Shown here in pieces: positions 25,610-33,424 of a DNA stretch of 64,000 nt. Source of the stretch: Occallatibacter riparius. Its GTDB lineage: Bacteria > Acidobacteriota > Terriglobia > Terriglobales > Acidobacteriaceae. Positions within the stretch are counted from its first letter, which is position 1; every line of letters begins with the position of its first letter. The notes below the pieces were generated by a model. That model did no database searches and was not told where the DNA came from. It saw only the letters and a list, made by a program, of their open reading frames with translations. Location of the stretch: NCBI RefSeq assembly GCF_025264625.1, contig NZ_CP093313.1, positions 5,022,001 to 5,086,000 of the forward strand, read 5' to 3'. The position numbers were made by a program, and so were the translations under genes.

Positions 25610-26334
25610 ATCCTGGACGGAGGATTGCAGTTGTCCTGATTGCCGGTATTGGATGGAGCTCACTATGCAGGCCCGTCGCGGCGAAGGCGCCGAAGACGCC
25701 GGAAGGGCGCGTGGCTACGCCCCCCGAGGCCTCGCTGACCTCGTATGTGCAGCGGGTGAGGGCGCAGCAGGCAGCTGAGGTTCGGACGGCCGGTTCGATC
25801 TGGAGCCCTAACGGGCAGCTCGTACGGCTCGGTACCGATGTTAAGGCCTTTCGGCTACACGACGTAGTTTCGATTGTGGTGACGGAGAGCTTGGCGGCTT
25901 CGACCGACGGCGCAGTGAAGAATTCGAGGGCATCGAATGCTAAGTCGAGCATCACGGCGCTGTTCGGCGCGCTGAAGCCGAGCAACGCGCTGCAGAATCT
26001 GGTCAACCAGACGTCCTCGTCGGGACTGACGGCGCAGGGGCAGAGCACAACCAATTCGAGCCTGACGACGACCTTCGGCGGCGAGGTTGTGGATGTGCTG
26101 CCGAACGGGATGCTGGTGGTGCAGGCGACGCGGCAGTTGACCTTTTCGCAGCAGACGCAGCTGATCCGGCTGCGCGGGCTGGTGCGGCCGGAAGACGTGA
26201 GCGCACAGAACCAGATCCAGTCGACCGCCATGACAGACCTGGAGCTCGAGGTCACGGGCAAAGGCATCGTAAACGATTCCACGTATCGGCAGAACCCGCT
26301 GGTACGGTGGCTGGAGCGGTTCATCATTTTCTAG
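25606..26334 (+). CDS. flgH: Flagellar L-ring protein FlgH
   Basis: A 242-aa outer-membrane ring protein. Core motifs are FRLHDVVSIVVTESLAAS and LTTTFGGEVVDVLPNGMLVVQATRQL, followed by IRLRGLVRPEDVSAQNQIQST. The N-terminal signal peptide ends near SSLCRPVAA; the Cys does not sit in a canonical lipobox, although FlgH is usually a lipoprotein. The ATG at 25606 overlaps the flgA stop by 4 nt; the longer open frame to 25168 is shadow sequence. Confidence 0.95.
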   Translation: MNPGRRIAVVLIAGIGWSSLCRPVAAKAPKTPEGRVATPPEASLTSYVQRVRAQQAAEVRTAGSIWSPNGQLVRLGTDVKAFRLHDVVSIVVTESLAASTDGAVKNSRASNAKSSITALFGALKPSNALQNLVNQTSSSGLTAQGQSTTNSSLTTTFGGEVVDVLPNGMLVVQATRQLTFSQQTQLIRLRGLVRPEDVSAQNQIQSTAMTDLELEVTGKGIVNDSTYRQNPLVRWLERFIIF

Positions 26335-26367
26335 GAAACAGCAGGCATCAGGCATTCGGGATCAGGC

Positions 26368-27498
26368 ATGATTCGGGTCGATAGACATCTCGTTGTAGTA
26401 CTGGGGGCTCTCCTGAGCGCGAGTCTGATGTGCGCCGAAAGCGTGCCGCAGAGGTCGCGCCTCAAGGACGTGGCGACGATCGAGGGCATTCGCGACAACC
26501 AGCTTGTGGGCTATGGGCTGGTGGTGGGCCTCAAAGGCACGGGGGACAGTTCGCAGACTGTTTTTCCAGCGCAGACGCTGATCTCTGCTTTGCAGCGGAT
26601 GGGCATTACGGTGCCGCAGACGGGATCGAATTCCGCCAGCAACATGCAGGTGAAGAACATGGCGGCGGTGTTCGTGGTGGCTACGCTGCCTCCGTTCAGC
26701 CGGCCCGGCTACAAGATGGACGTGACGGTGTCGTCGGCGGGCGATGCGCGGTCACTCGAGGGCGGCATTCTGCTAATGACGCCAATGTACGGGCCCGACG
26801 GGCAGATATATGCCGAGGCGCAGGGCTCGCTGGTGCTGGGCGGCTACATGGCGACGGCGGGAGGCAACGCGCGCCAGATGAATCATCCGACAACAGGGCG
26901 CATTCCCGGCGGAGCGCTGGTGGAGCGGACGGTGCCTCTGGATTTGAAGCAGATGCAGTCGCTGAATGTGATTCTCAATGACGCGGATTTTCATACCGCG
27001 GAGCGGATGGCGGCAGCTATCGATGCGGCGCTGGGCTCGCCGCGGGCGCATGCGGTCGATAGCCGGCGCGTGGAGGTGACTCCGGCAGCGGATGAGGACC
27101 GGGCGGCGTTGCTGGACCGGATTGAGTCGGTCGAGGTGGAGATTTCGCCGCGCGCGCGGGTGGTGGTGAACGAGCGCACCGGCACGGTGGTGATTGGCGG
27201 GACGGTGCGGCTGCAGCCGGTGTCGATCCTGCATGGCGGTCTGACAGTGAACGTGATCTCCGAGGTGAAGGTGTCGCAGCCCAATCCAATGGCGGCCGGG
27301 AGAACCGAGGTGGTGCGGCAGACCACGCTGCAGGCCGACGACAAACCGGTGAACCGGATCGACCTTAAGGAGGGCGCTACGGTGGAAGACCTGGTGCAGG
27401 AGTTGCAGCGCACCGGGGCCGGAGCACGCGACGTGATCTCGATTCTGCAGGCCATGAAAGAGGCCGGAGCTCTCGAAGCCGACCTGGCGGTGCTGTGA
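26368..27498 (+). CDS. flgI: Flagellar P-ring protein FlgI
   Basis: A 376-aa periplasmic ring protein with a signal peptide and the family signatures RLKDVATIEGIRDNQLVGYG, LVVGLKGTGDS, RPGYKMDVTVSSAGDARSLEGG and VVIGGTVRLQPVSI. It forms the bushing around the rod in the peptidoglycan. Its stop shares bases with the flgJ-like start. Confidence 0.97.
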   Translation: MIRVDRHLVVVLGALLSASLMCAESVPQRSRLKDVATIEGIRDNQLVGYGLVVGLKGTGDSSQTVFPAQTLISALQRMGITVPQTGSNSASNMQVKNMAAVFVVATLPPFSRPGYKMDVTVSSAGDARSLEGGILLMTPMYGPDGQIYAEAQGSLVLGGYMATAGGNARQMNHPTTGRIPGGALVERTVPLDLKQMQSLNVILNDADFHTAERMAAAIDAALGSPRAHAVDSRRVEVTPAADEDRAALLDRIESVEVEISPRARVVVNERTGTVVIGGTVRLQPVSILHGGLTVNVISEVKVSQPNPMAAGRTEVVRQTTLQADDKPVNRIDLKEGATVEDLVQELQRTGAGARDVISILQAMKEAGALEADLAVL

Positions 27499-27776
27499 TG
27501 CAGATCCACGGAGCCACTGCGGCGCATGCGCAGCCAGCGACCGCCAATTCTCAGCCGCGTCTAATCCGCGCAGCGCATGAATTTGAAGGGCAAATGCTGA
27601 AGGAAATGCTAAAGCCGCTGACCGCCGGAGATGGATTGACCGGCGAGGAGGCGGATAGCTCAAAGGGGATCCTGGGCGAGTATGCCTCGGAGGCTTTGGG
27701 GAAGGCTTTGAGCGAGCAGGGCGGGTTCGGAATTGCTGACCGGATTCTGCACGATCTTTCCCGTTCCGGTAACTGA
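27498..27776 (+). CDS. flgJ: FlgJ N-terminal-type rod-capping protein
   Basis: A 92-aa protein with the rod-binding part of FlgJ only (RAAHEFEGQMLKEMLKPL, then EYASEALGKALSEQGGFGIAD). The muramidase domain of enterobacterial FlgJ is absent, so cell-wall cutting must be done by another enzyme. The ATG at 27498 overlaps the flgI stop (TGATG); a GTG 3 nt upstream is also possible. Confidence 0.9.
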   Translation: MQIHGATAAHAQPATANSQPRLIRAAHEFEGQMLKEMLKPLTAGDGLTGEEADSSKGILGEYASEALGKALSEQGGFGIADRILHDLSRSGN

Positions 27777-27834
27777 CCCGGAACGGAAGCGGTAACCGGG
27801 AAAGAGCACTTCAATACCGGTATAAGAAGGTTCA

Positions 27835-27868
27835 AATCACTAGAGTGATTAGCGGGTGCTGCCGATGA
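27835..27868 (+). promoter_or_regulatory. Candidate sigma-28 promoter and palindrome before flgM
   Basis: A -35-like TAGAGTGA (27841-27848) lies 12 nt before GCCGATGA (27861-27868), close to the sigma-28 consensus (TAAAGTTT, then GCCGATAA about 11 nt on). A perfect palindrome AATCACTAGAGTGATT (27835-27850) overlaps the -35 part and could bind a repressor or activator. Confidence 0.5.
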
Positions 27869-27889
27869 AGGCAGCGAGGAGTTCCAAAA

Positions 27890-28186
27890 ATGGACATTCG
27901 CACTGGCTTGGACGGATTGAGATCTCTGCTTGGCGTGTCGCAACCCGGCGCAACTTCAACGCCGGCGGCAAAGAGCGCCACTACGAAGGAGAACAGCCCT
28001 GTTTCTAGCGACGTAGCCACGCTGAGCAGTGCAGGCAGCGAGGTGGCGCAGTCGGCTGCCGATGGCGGCGTCCGCATGGACAAGGTGACCCAGATTCAGG
28101 CAGCGCTGGCTGCCGGTACCTACAACGTTCCGGCATCGGCCGTGGCCTCACGGATGGTGGACGCGATGCTGGCCGGGGCAAGGTAA
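27890..28186 (+). CDS. flgM: Anti-sigma-28 factor FlgM
   Basis: A 98-aa protein. The C-terminal part has the FlgM pattern VRMDKVTQIQAALAAGTYNVPASAVASRMVDAML, which binds sigma-28 until FlgM is exported through the finished hook. The N-terminal part is Ser/Thr/Ala-rich and likely disordered, as expected. The target sigma factor is encoded at 18786. A sigma-28-like promoter lies upstream. Confidence 0.93.
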   Translation: MDIRTGLDGLRSLLGVSQPGATSTPAAKSATTKENSPVSSDVATLSSAGSEVAQSAADGGVRMDKVTQIQAALAAGTYNVPASAVASRMVDAMLAGAR

Positions 28187-28221
28187 GCCTCCGGATCGGA
28201 TTGAATCGGGAAGAAGGAGCC

Positions 28222-28563
28222 ATGTACGGGTTGGGGACGCGCCGGTTCGATCCGGAGCTGAAGGAGATTGTTGCGGAGGCCTCGCAGGCACTGGCACTCC
28301 TGGACGCCGATCGGCTGGAGGAGCTGGCGCGCGCTTGCCAGGCTTTGAACCGCGATCATGCGCACCTGGCAGAAAGAGCGCGCGAGGCGCGCGATGCTGC
28401 TGGAGGCATGGCAGTGCTGGCGCGGGTGCTGGATGCGACGCGGTCGAACCTGCGGGTGATGCATCGGCTGCGGGAACTGCGGATGGGTGCTTTGGAGTAT
28501 GGCGAGACGGTGTCACAGGTATCTCGCTGGGCTCTGCCGGAGAGCTGCGATGGGAACGATTAA
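28222..28563 (+). CDS. FlgN-like flagellar export chaperone
   Basis: A 113-aa helical protein rich in Glu, Ala and Arg, with heptad-like leucines (EASQALALLDADRLEELARACQAL). Sequence similarity to FlgN is weak by eye; the call rests mainly on size, predicted helicity and position between flgM and flgK, where FlgN (chaperone for FlgK and FlgL) usually lies. AAGGAG precedes the ATG at 28222. It overlaps flgK by 14 nt. Confidence 0.7.
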   Translation: MYGLGTRRFDPELKEIVAEASQALALLDADRLEELARACQALNRDHAHLAERAREARDAAGGMAVLARVLDATRSNLRVMHRLRELRMGALEYGETVSQVSRWALPESCDGND

Positions 28564-30022
28564 CAGCGCATTCAGCATTATTGCTGGGGCTCTCAATGCG
28601 GACCAGTCGGGGCTGAGCATCATCGCCGGCAACGTGGCCAACGCCAATACGCCGGGCTACACGCGCCAGCGGCCGACGTTCCACGAAAACTCTACGGTCA
28701 CGATCAATGGACGGTCGTTTGGGACGGGAGTGCTGGAGACAGGTGCGCAGTCGATCCGGGACCGGGTGTTGATGGAGCGGCTGGACCAGCAGCAGCAGGT
28801 AGCGTCGGCATCGGGAGCACGGCTCTCGGCGCTCAATCTGCTGCAGAACCTGTTCACGCCGGCCTCGGGATCCAATGTTTCGGCGGCCGGCGATATCGGC
28901 ACGGACATCACCAGTTTTTTCAATTCGTTTGCGTCGCTCGAAGCCAATCCCGGCAACAACGCGCTGCGGCAGCAGGTGTTGTCGTCAGGGAAGATGCTGG
29001 CGGCCGACATCTCGAATACCGCGTCGAGCGTCAATGCACAGCGGGCAGCGGTGGATCGGGAGGCTGCGGGAGTCGCGAGCCAGGTGAATGCGCTGACGGC
29101 ATCGATTGCCACCCTGAACCAGCAGATCCAGTCGATGTCGGCTGGCGGCGACGCGGGAACTCTCGAGGACGAGCGGCAGCAGGATCTGAACCAGCTTTCG
29201 CAACTAATCGGGATTAACCAGATCACGACCGAGAACAACGGCCTCACGATTACGACGACGGCCGGGCAGACGCTTGTATCCGAAGGTGTGGCGACGCGGA
29301 TGACGACCGGGATTGTAGGCGGCGTGACGCACTTCTTCATCGGCGCTAACAATGACGTGACGATTGGGCTGACGGGCGGCGGAGGGCAACTGGGTGGATA
29401 CCTGACGGCGCGCGACCAGGATATTCCGCAGGTGATGGGACAGCTCGATCAACTTGCTTTCGGGATTTCGGTCGAGGTGAACGCGCAGAACGCGAAGGGC
29501 ATCGACCTGAACGGTAATGCGGGCGCGGCGATCTTTTCGCAGTCGACGACGATGGCGGGAAGCGCGATGAACATGAAGGTTGTAATGACCGATCCCAACC
29601 AGATTGCGGCGGCGGCTGTTGGACAGGGAACCGGGGACAACACGAATGCGATCGCATTGGCGCAGCTTGGGACGCAGGTCAATCCGGCGATTCTGAACGG
29701 TCTTACCTTGCCGGATGGAACGACGCTTGCGGGGGGCCAGACGCTGCTGACCGGCCAGACACCGAGCGGGTATTTTTCGGGGTTCGTGATTTCGCTGGGG
29801 TCGACGGTGGCGCAGGTGGAGACGGAGAACACGGCCGAGAACGCGTCGGTGACGCAACTACAGACCATGAACAACTCGCTCTCGCAGGTGAACCTGAACG
29901 ACGAGGCTTCGGCGTTGACCACGCTGGAGAGGAGTTACCAGGCGGCGTCAAGGGTGTTCGGGCTGCTGAACTCGATCATGTCGTCGGCGTTGAACCTGGG
30001 GCAGCAGACGGCGGTGTCGTAA
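28550..30022 (+). CDS. flgK: Flagellar hook-filament junction protein FlgK (HAP1)
   Basis: A 490-aa protein joining hook and filament. The N-terminal MGTINSAFSIIAGALNADQ with GNVANANTPGYTRQRP, and the C-terminal SLSQVNLNDEASALTTLERS, then YQAASRVFGLLNSIM, are diagnostic. The ATG at 28550 is chosen because the longer open frame is shadow sequence of the preceding gene. Substrate of the FlgN-type chaperone. Confidence 0.96.
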   Translation: MGTINSAFSIIAGALNADQSGLSIIAGNVANANTPGYTRQRPTFHENSTVTINGRSFGTGVLETGAQSIRDRVLMERLDQQQQVASASGARLSALNLLQNLFTPASGSNVSAAGDIGTDITSFFNSFASLEANPGNNALRQQVLSSGKMLAADISNTASSVNAQRAAVDREAAGVASQVNALTASIATLNQQIQSMSAGGDAGTLEDERQQDLNQLSQLIGINQITTENNGLTITTTAGQTLVSEGVATRMTTGIVGGVTHFFIGANNDVTIGLTGGGGQLGGYLTARDQDIPQVMGQLDQLAFGISVEVNAQNAKGIDLNGNAGAAIFSQSTTMAGSAMNMKVVMTDPNQIAAAAVGQGTGDNTNAIALAQLGTQVNPAILNGLTLPDGTTLAGGQTLLTGQTPSGYFSGFVISLGSTVAQVETENTAENASVTQLQTMNNSLSQVNLNDEASALTTLERSYQAASRVFGLLNSIMSSALNLGQQTAVS

Positions 30023-30072
30023 AGACAGGGAACAGGGCGTTGGGAATAGAGAACAGGGAATAGGGAGTAGAC
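30022..30072. repeat. GGGAAYA/GGGAGTA array between flgK and flgL (family G)
   Basis: Runs of GGGAACA, GGGAATA and GGGAGTA units fill the flgK-flgL spacer. The same composition is seen at 2475-2505, 43827-43884 and 47643-47672. Confidence 0.65.
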
Positions 30073-30075
30073 GCG

Positions 30076-30978
30076 ATGCGGGTGGATCCTAGCTATGTCA
30101 CGAATCTGGTGGGGGCGCTTAACCAGACGCAGTTGAATGCGCAGCAGTTGACTGCGGAGTTGTCGAGCGGCGTGCGGGTGACGTCGTTGAGCAAGGACCC
30201 GCTGGCGGCGGGGCAGAATGTTCTTCTGCTGAACCAGATGCAGCAGGATGACTCGTTCACGCTGTCGACGAACCAGGTGACGGGGCAGTTGCAGGTGGCA
30301 GATTCGGCGCTGGGTCAGGTGGTGGCGCAACTGACGCAGGCGATCGCGCTGGCAACGTCAGCGAACAACGGGACGATGAACGCGAACAACCGGATGTCGA
30401 TCGCGAATCAGATTGCGGGGATTCGGGCCGAGGTTCTGTCGCTGGCGAACACGAGCTACCAGGGACAGTTCATCTTTGCGGGCGGGAAGACAGGGAACTC
30501 GCCGTTTGCTCTGTCGACGGCGACGACGCCGGCCACGGTGACCTACTCGGGCGATGCGGATGTGAACTATCTTCAGTCGCCGAGCGGGCAGCAGATTCAG
30601 TTGAATGTTCCGGGAAGACAGATCTTTTCGGCGGGGGGCGCGAACGACGTGTTTGCGGCGCTCAACAACCTTGTGGCGGACTACCAGGCGGCCACACTGG
30701 ACACGCCGATGGCAGTGGCGGATACGACCGCGCTGAATACGGCGATGAACTGGATCTCGCAGCAGCGGGTGACCATCGATAACTCGATCACGCAACTGAG
30801 CTCGGCGGCGGCGGCGGCGAGCAGCCAGCAGACGCAGTTGACGGCGGCGCAGACGGACCTGATGCAGGCGGATGTGGGACAGATATCGACGCAGTTGGCG
30901 ATGGCGGAGACGCAGCAGACTGCGCTAATGTCCGTGATTGCGCAGCTTGGCTCGGGGAGCTTGTTCGATAAGCTCTAG
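30076..30978 (+). CDS. flgL: Flagellar hook-filament junction protein FlgL (HAP3)
   Basis: A 300-aa flagellin-superfamily protein. The N-terminus LNAQQLTAELSSGVRVTSLS and the motif NTSYQGQFIFAGGKTGNSPF are typical FlgL. The C-terminal helix is shorter and Gln/Ala-rich (MAETQQTALMSVIAQLG). It is the last gene of the flg operon and is followed by a long AT-rich spacer. Confidence 0.95.
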   Translation: MRVDPSYVTNLVGALNQTQLNAQQLTAELSSGVRVTSLSKDPLAAGQNVLLLNQMQQDDSFTLSTNQVTGQLQVADSALGQVVAQLTQAIALATSANNGTMNANNRMSIANQIAGIRAEVLSLANTSYQGQFIFAGGKTGNSPFALSTATTPATVTYSGDADVNYLQSPSGQQIQLNVPGRQIFSAGGANDVFAALNNLVADYQAATLDTPMAVADTTALNTAMNWISQQRVTIDNSITQLSSAAAAASSQQTQLTAAQTDLMQADVGQISTQLAMAETQQTALMSVIAQLGSGSLFDKL

Positions 30979-31454
30979 GGAACAGGACAGGGTCGAGGAC
31001 GGCCTAATTATATACTAAATAGTAACCTATTTACATACTAGTTATAGGAGACGCTTCGCCTTAGTTTCGCCGTTTATTTGCGATAGGGGCGAAAATAGCT
31101 GATCTGCGATTTTACCTGTAAACCAATGGAACCATTCGCTTAATTTGGTTTCTGTTTTATGCATGAATATACACTTTTTGCATTTAACTGTTATTTTTAT
31201 CGTTAACAGGTCTGAACCAACCTTGCGAGCGCAGCGGTACAGACACTCCCGTCATGCTAAGCGATTATGGTACGAGCTGAAGTGAGGTGGCTGTATCGGC
31301 GGTCACAGAAGACGGGGCGTATGGAATGGGGAGCAGGGTTGCAGAAGCAAAAGCAAATCCTCCGACTGCGCAGATGCGACAAAGCTTGCACCTTCTCCGT
31401 TCAGGATCACGGATCGGTTCGACTTGCGTGGTGTGTGTGGAATGTGGCGCCTTG
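30979..31454. other. AT-rich gene-free spacer downstream of flgL
   Basis: About 476 nt without a supported gene. One 60-nt line (31141-31200) has only 13 G or C and another (31021-31080) has 23, against about 60-65% GC in nearby genes. It includes the near-palindromic CTGTTA...TTAACAG around 31188-31210. It may hold promoters for the 31455 gene or be a foreign remnant. I see no tRNA, att-like duplication or insertion sequence ends. Confidence 0.5.
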
Positions 31455-31742
31455 ATGACGCTTGAGTTTGAGGGACGCGAACGTGGAATCGCTATACTGG
31501 ACCTAACAGGAATCACCTTGTTCGAACCGATCCGTTTTCTGTGGAATGCGACGCGTGGCTCGCGTCTGAGGCCGTGGCGCAGCGAGTATCTACGCTGGCG
31601 CATCGAGACCTATTCCGGTAAATGGGCGGAGAAGCTGACGATGCGCGAGGTGTTCGGGTTCATGTGGGCGTCGCGATGGGAGCTGCTGAGGTTTCTGGCC
31701 TGGACCGGGGATGTGCAGCGGGACGCGCGAAGGAAGCCCTGA
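31455..31742 (+). CDS. Small conserved-looking protein of unknown function
   Basis: A 95-aa soluble basic protein with a Trp/Arg-rich middle (RPWRSEYLRWRIETYSGKWAE) and a C-terminal helix (RWELLRFLAWTGDVQRDARR). Residues 1-25 (LEFEGRERGIAILDLTGITLFEP) look like a small beta element. I know of similar acidobacterial proteins without a function. I chose the ATG at 31455; the frame is open upstream to 31287, but that part is Ser/Cys-rich and unconvincing. Confidence 0.65.
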   Translation: MTLEFEGRERGIAILDLTGITLFEPIRFLWNATRGSRLRPWRSEYLRWRIETYSGKWAEKLTMREVFGFMWASRWELLRFLAWTGDVQRDARRKP

Positions 31743-31886
31743 AGGGTACTTTTGAGACCTGATTCTGCGGTAGATGACTGCGCAGTGGGAGCGCGGTATC
31801 CAGCGGAAATGCACTCGCGTCGCAGCATTATCCCCCCAGAAGATCGTAATGTTTGAGAGTAAATCGCTCGAAGCATCTAAGGTTTC

Positions 31887-33329
31887 GTGCAGACACGAAT
31901 CCTGTGCGTTGACGACGATGCGGCCGTATTGAGGTCGCTGGAGGCGGTTCTAGTGAGCAGCGGCTTCGCTGTGGATGCGGTCTCAAGCGTCAGGGAGGCG
32001 CTGGAGAGCATCAGCCGCCGGAAGTATGATGTGCTGCTGGCCGATCTTAACGTGGGCGAACCGGGCGACGGTTTCACGGTGGTAAGCGCAATGCGCCGAG
32101 TGCAGCCGGACGCAACCACGTTCATCCTTACGGGCTACCCCGATTTCGAGTCGGCGATTCGCGCGATCCGCGCGCAGGTGGATGATTACTTTCCGAAGCC
32201 CCTGAACGTGCAGGACCTGCTTGCGGCGATCAGGACATCGCGCAAGGGGAAGAGCTCTGTGAGCAAGATGCAGAGCCCCGTGAAGTTGTATGAGTACCTG
32301 CGCCGGCACAGCGATGATTTTTGCGAGCGATGGCTGCAGGAGACACTGAAAGACCCCGAGGTAGCGGCGCTGCCCCTGACGAGGGAAGAGCGGATCGACC
32401 ACGTTCCCAAGCTGCTGGAAGAACTGGCGCGCACGATGGAACTGGGTGTCGACGTGCTGAGCGACGGCATGACCGAAAGCGCGCGGAAGCATGGGCGCAC
32501 GCGCTACGAGCAGGGATACACGATTTCGCAGATTGTGACGGAATCGCGGGTGTTGCAGCAGGTGTTGAGCACGAGCATCCAGACGGACCTGCTGGCTATC
32601 GATTTGAGCGCACTGGTTCCGGACACGTTCAGGATTGGGGAGTTTGTGGAGGCGGCGCTGGAGACGTCACTTCATGCGTACCAGGCGCAGGTTCCGCGGT
32701 CGCTGCAGACATCGGTTTCGATGCTGTACAAGTCGCCGCACCTGGGGGTGGGGATTGCGGATGAAAACCGGATCACCGACGCGAATGACGCGCTGCTGAC
32801 CATGATTCAGTACACGCGCGAGCAGATGCTGGCGGGCGAGATTGACTGGCTGAAGATGACGCCGGTGGAGTTGCGCCAACGCGACATCAATGCGATGGAA
32901 CAGATTCGCGAGTACGGCGCGTGCGTTCCATTCGAGAAGGAGTTTATTCTTCCGGATGGGTCACGGCTACCGTTCCTGGTGGGAGCGGTGCGGCTGACGG
33001 CGCAGCCTCTGCAGTGGTCAGTCTACATTGTGAACCTGACGGAGCAGAGAAAACTACACGAGGCGGAGACGAAGGTTCGGGATTGGGAGTCACGGTACGC
33101 GATTATCAACCGGCTGGCGCACGAGATTAACAATCCGCTGGCGGCGCTGATGTTCGTGGTTCACCTGATGGGGACGCATCCGGATCTGTCGGGGGATTCG
33201 CGCGAGCTGGCCGTTAGTGCTGAGGAAATGCTGAAGAGGATTGCGGCGGTGGTGGCGCAGGTGCTGGAGGAGAGCCGGGTGGCCACCTGCGGTGGGGCTG
33301 ACTGCGCCTCCGGCGCCACTCCAGACTGA
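31887..33329 (+). CDS. REC-RsbRD-PAS-HisKA signalling protein lacking an ATPase domain
   Basis: 480 aa from a GTG start. Residues 1-125 are a receiver domain (CVDDDAAVLRSLEAVL, phosphoacceptor in LLADLNVG, TGYPDF, FPKPLN). Residues ~130-280 resemble the RsbRD/RsbR N-terminal domain (YLRRHSDDFCERWLQETL). Residues ~285-405 form a PAS domain (GVGIADENRITDANDALL). Residues ~410-465 hold a HisKA H-box (INRLAHEINNPLAALMFVV). No HATPase_c N, G1 or G2 boxes follow, so it cannot be a complete kinase by itself. The last 15 codons coincide with dispersed repeat family A. It could be a phosphotransfer partner or a truncated kinase. Confidence 0.8.
   Translation: MQTRILCVDDDAAVLRSLEAVLVSSGFAVDAVSSVREALESISRRKYDVLLADLNVGEPGDGFTVVSAMRRVQPDATTFILTGYPDFESAIRAIRAQVDDYFPKPLNVQDLLAAIRTSRKGKSSVSKMQSPVKLYEYLRRHSDDFCERWLQETLKDPEVAALPLTREERIDHVPKLLEELARTMELGVDVLSDGMTESARKHGRTRYEQGYTISQIVTESRVLQQVLSTSIQTDLLAIDLSALVPDTFRIGEFVEAALETSLHAYQAQVPRSLQTSVSMLYKSPHLGVGIADENRITDANDALLTMIQYTREQMLAGEIDWLKMTPVELRQRDINAMEQIREYGACVPFEKEFILPDGSRLPFLVGAVRLTAQPLQWSVYIVNLTEQRKLHEAETKVRDWESRYAIINRLAHEINNPLAALMFVVHLMGTHPDLSGDSRELAVSAEEMLKRIAAVVAQVLEESRVATCGGADCASGATPD
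33283..33313 (-). repeat. Dispersed repeat family A, copy 5 (inside coding end)
   Basis: On the minus strand this reads GGCGCAGTCAGCCCCACCGC followed by AGGTGG, a copy of the repeat seen at 9714-11836. It encodes the C-terminal ATCGGADCASG of the REC-PAS-HisKA protein. Confidence 0.65.
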
Positions 33330-33340
33330 TTTAGGGTTGT

Positions 33341-33390
33341 GGTTTTCCACCCTGTCGACAGAAAGAAGTCGACAGGATGGGGCACGGGTG
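33341..33390. repeat. Structured repeat family C, copy 1
   Basis: GGTTTTCCAC precedes the stem CCTGTCGAC (33351-33359), which pairs with GTCGACAGG (33368-33376), followed by ATGGGGCACGGG. The flanks match those at 40031-40080, while the stem bases differ but remain paired. Confidence 0.75.
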
Positions 33391-33424
33391 GTTCTGGGGT
33401 GGAACGGTCCAAAAGACGGCGGTG

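Noticed and set aside
30979-31260. A CRISPR array or tRNA in the AT-rich spacer
   Set aside because: There are no regularly spaced repeats and no cloverleaf fold or CCA end was found.
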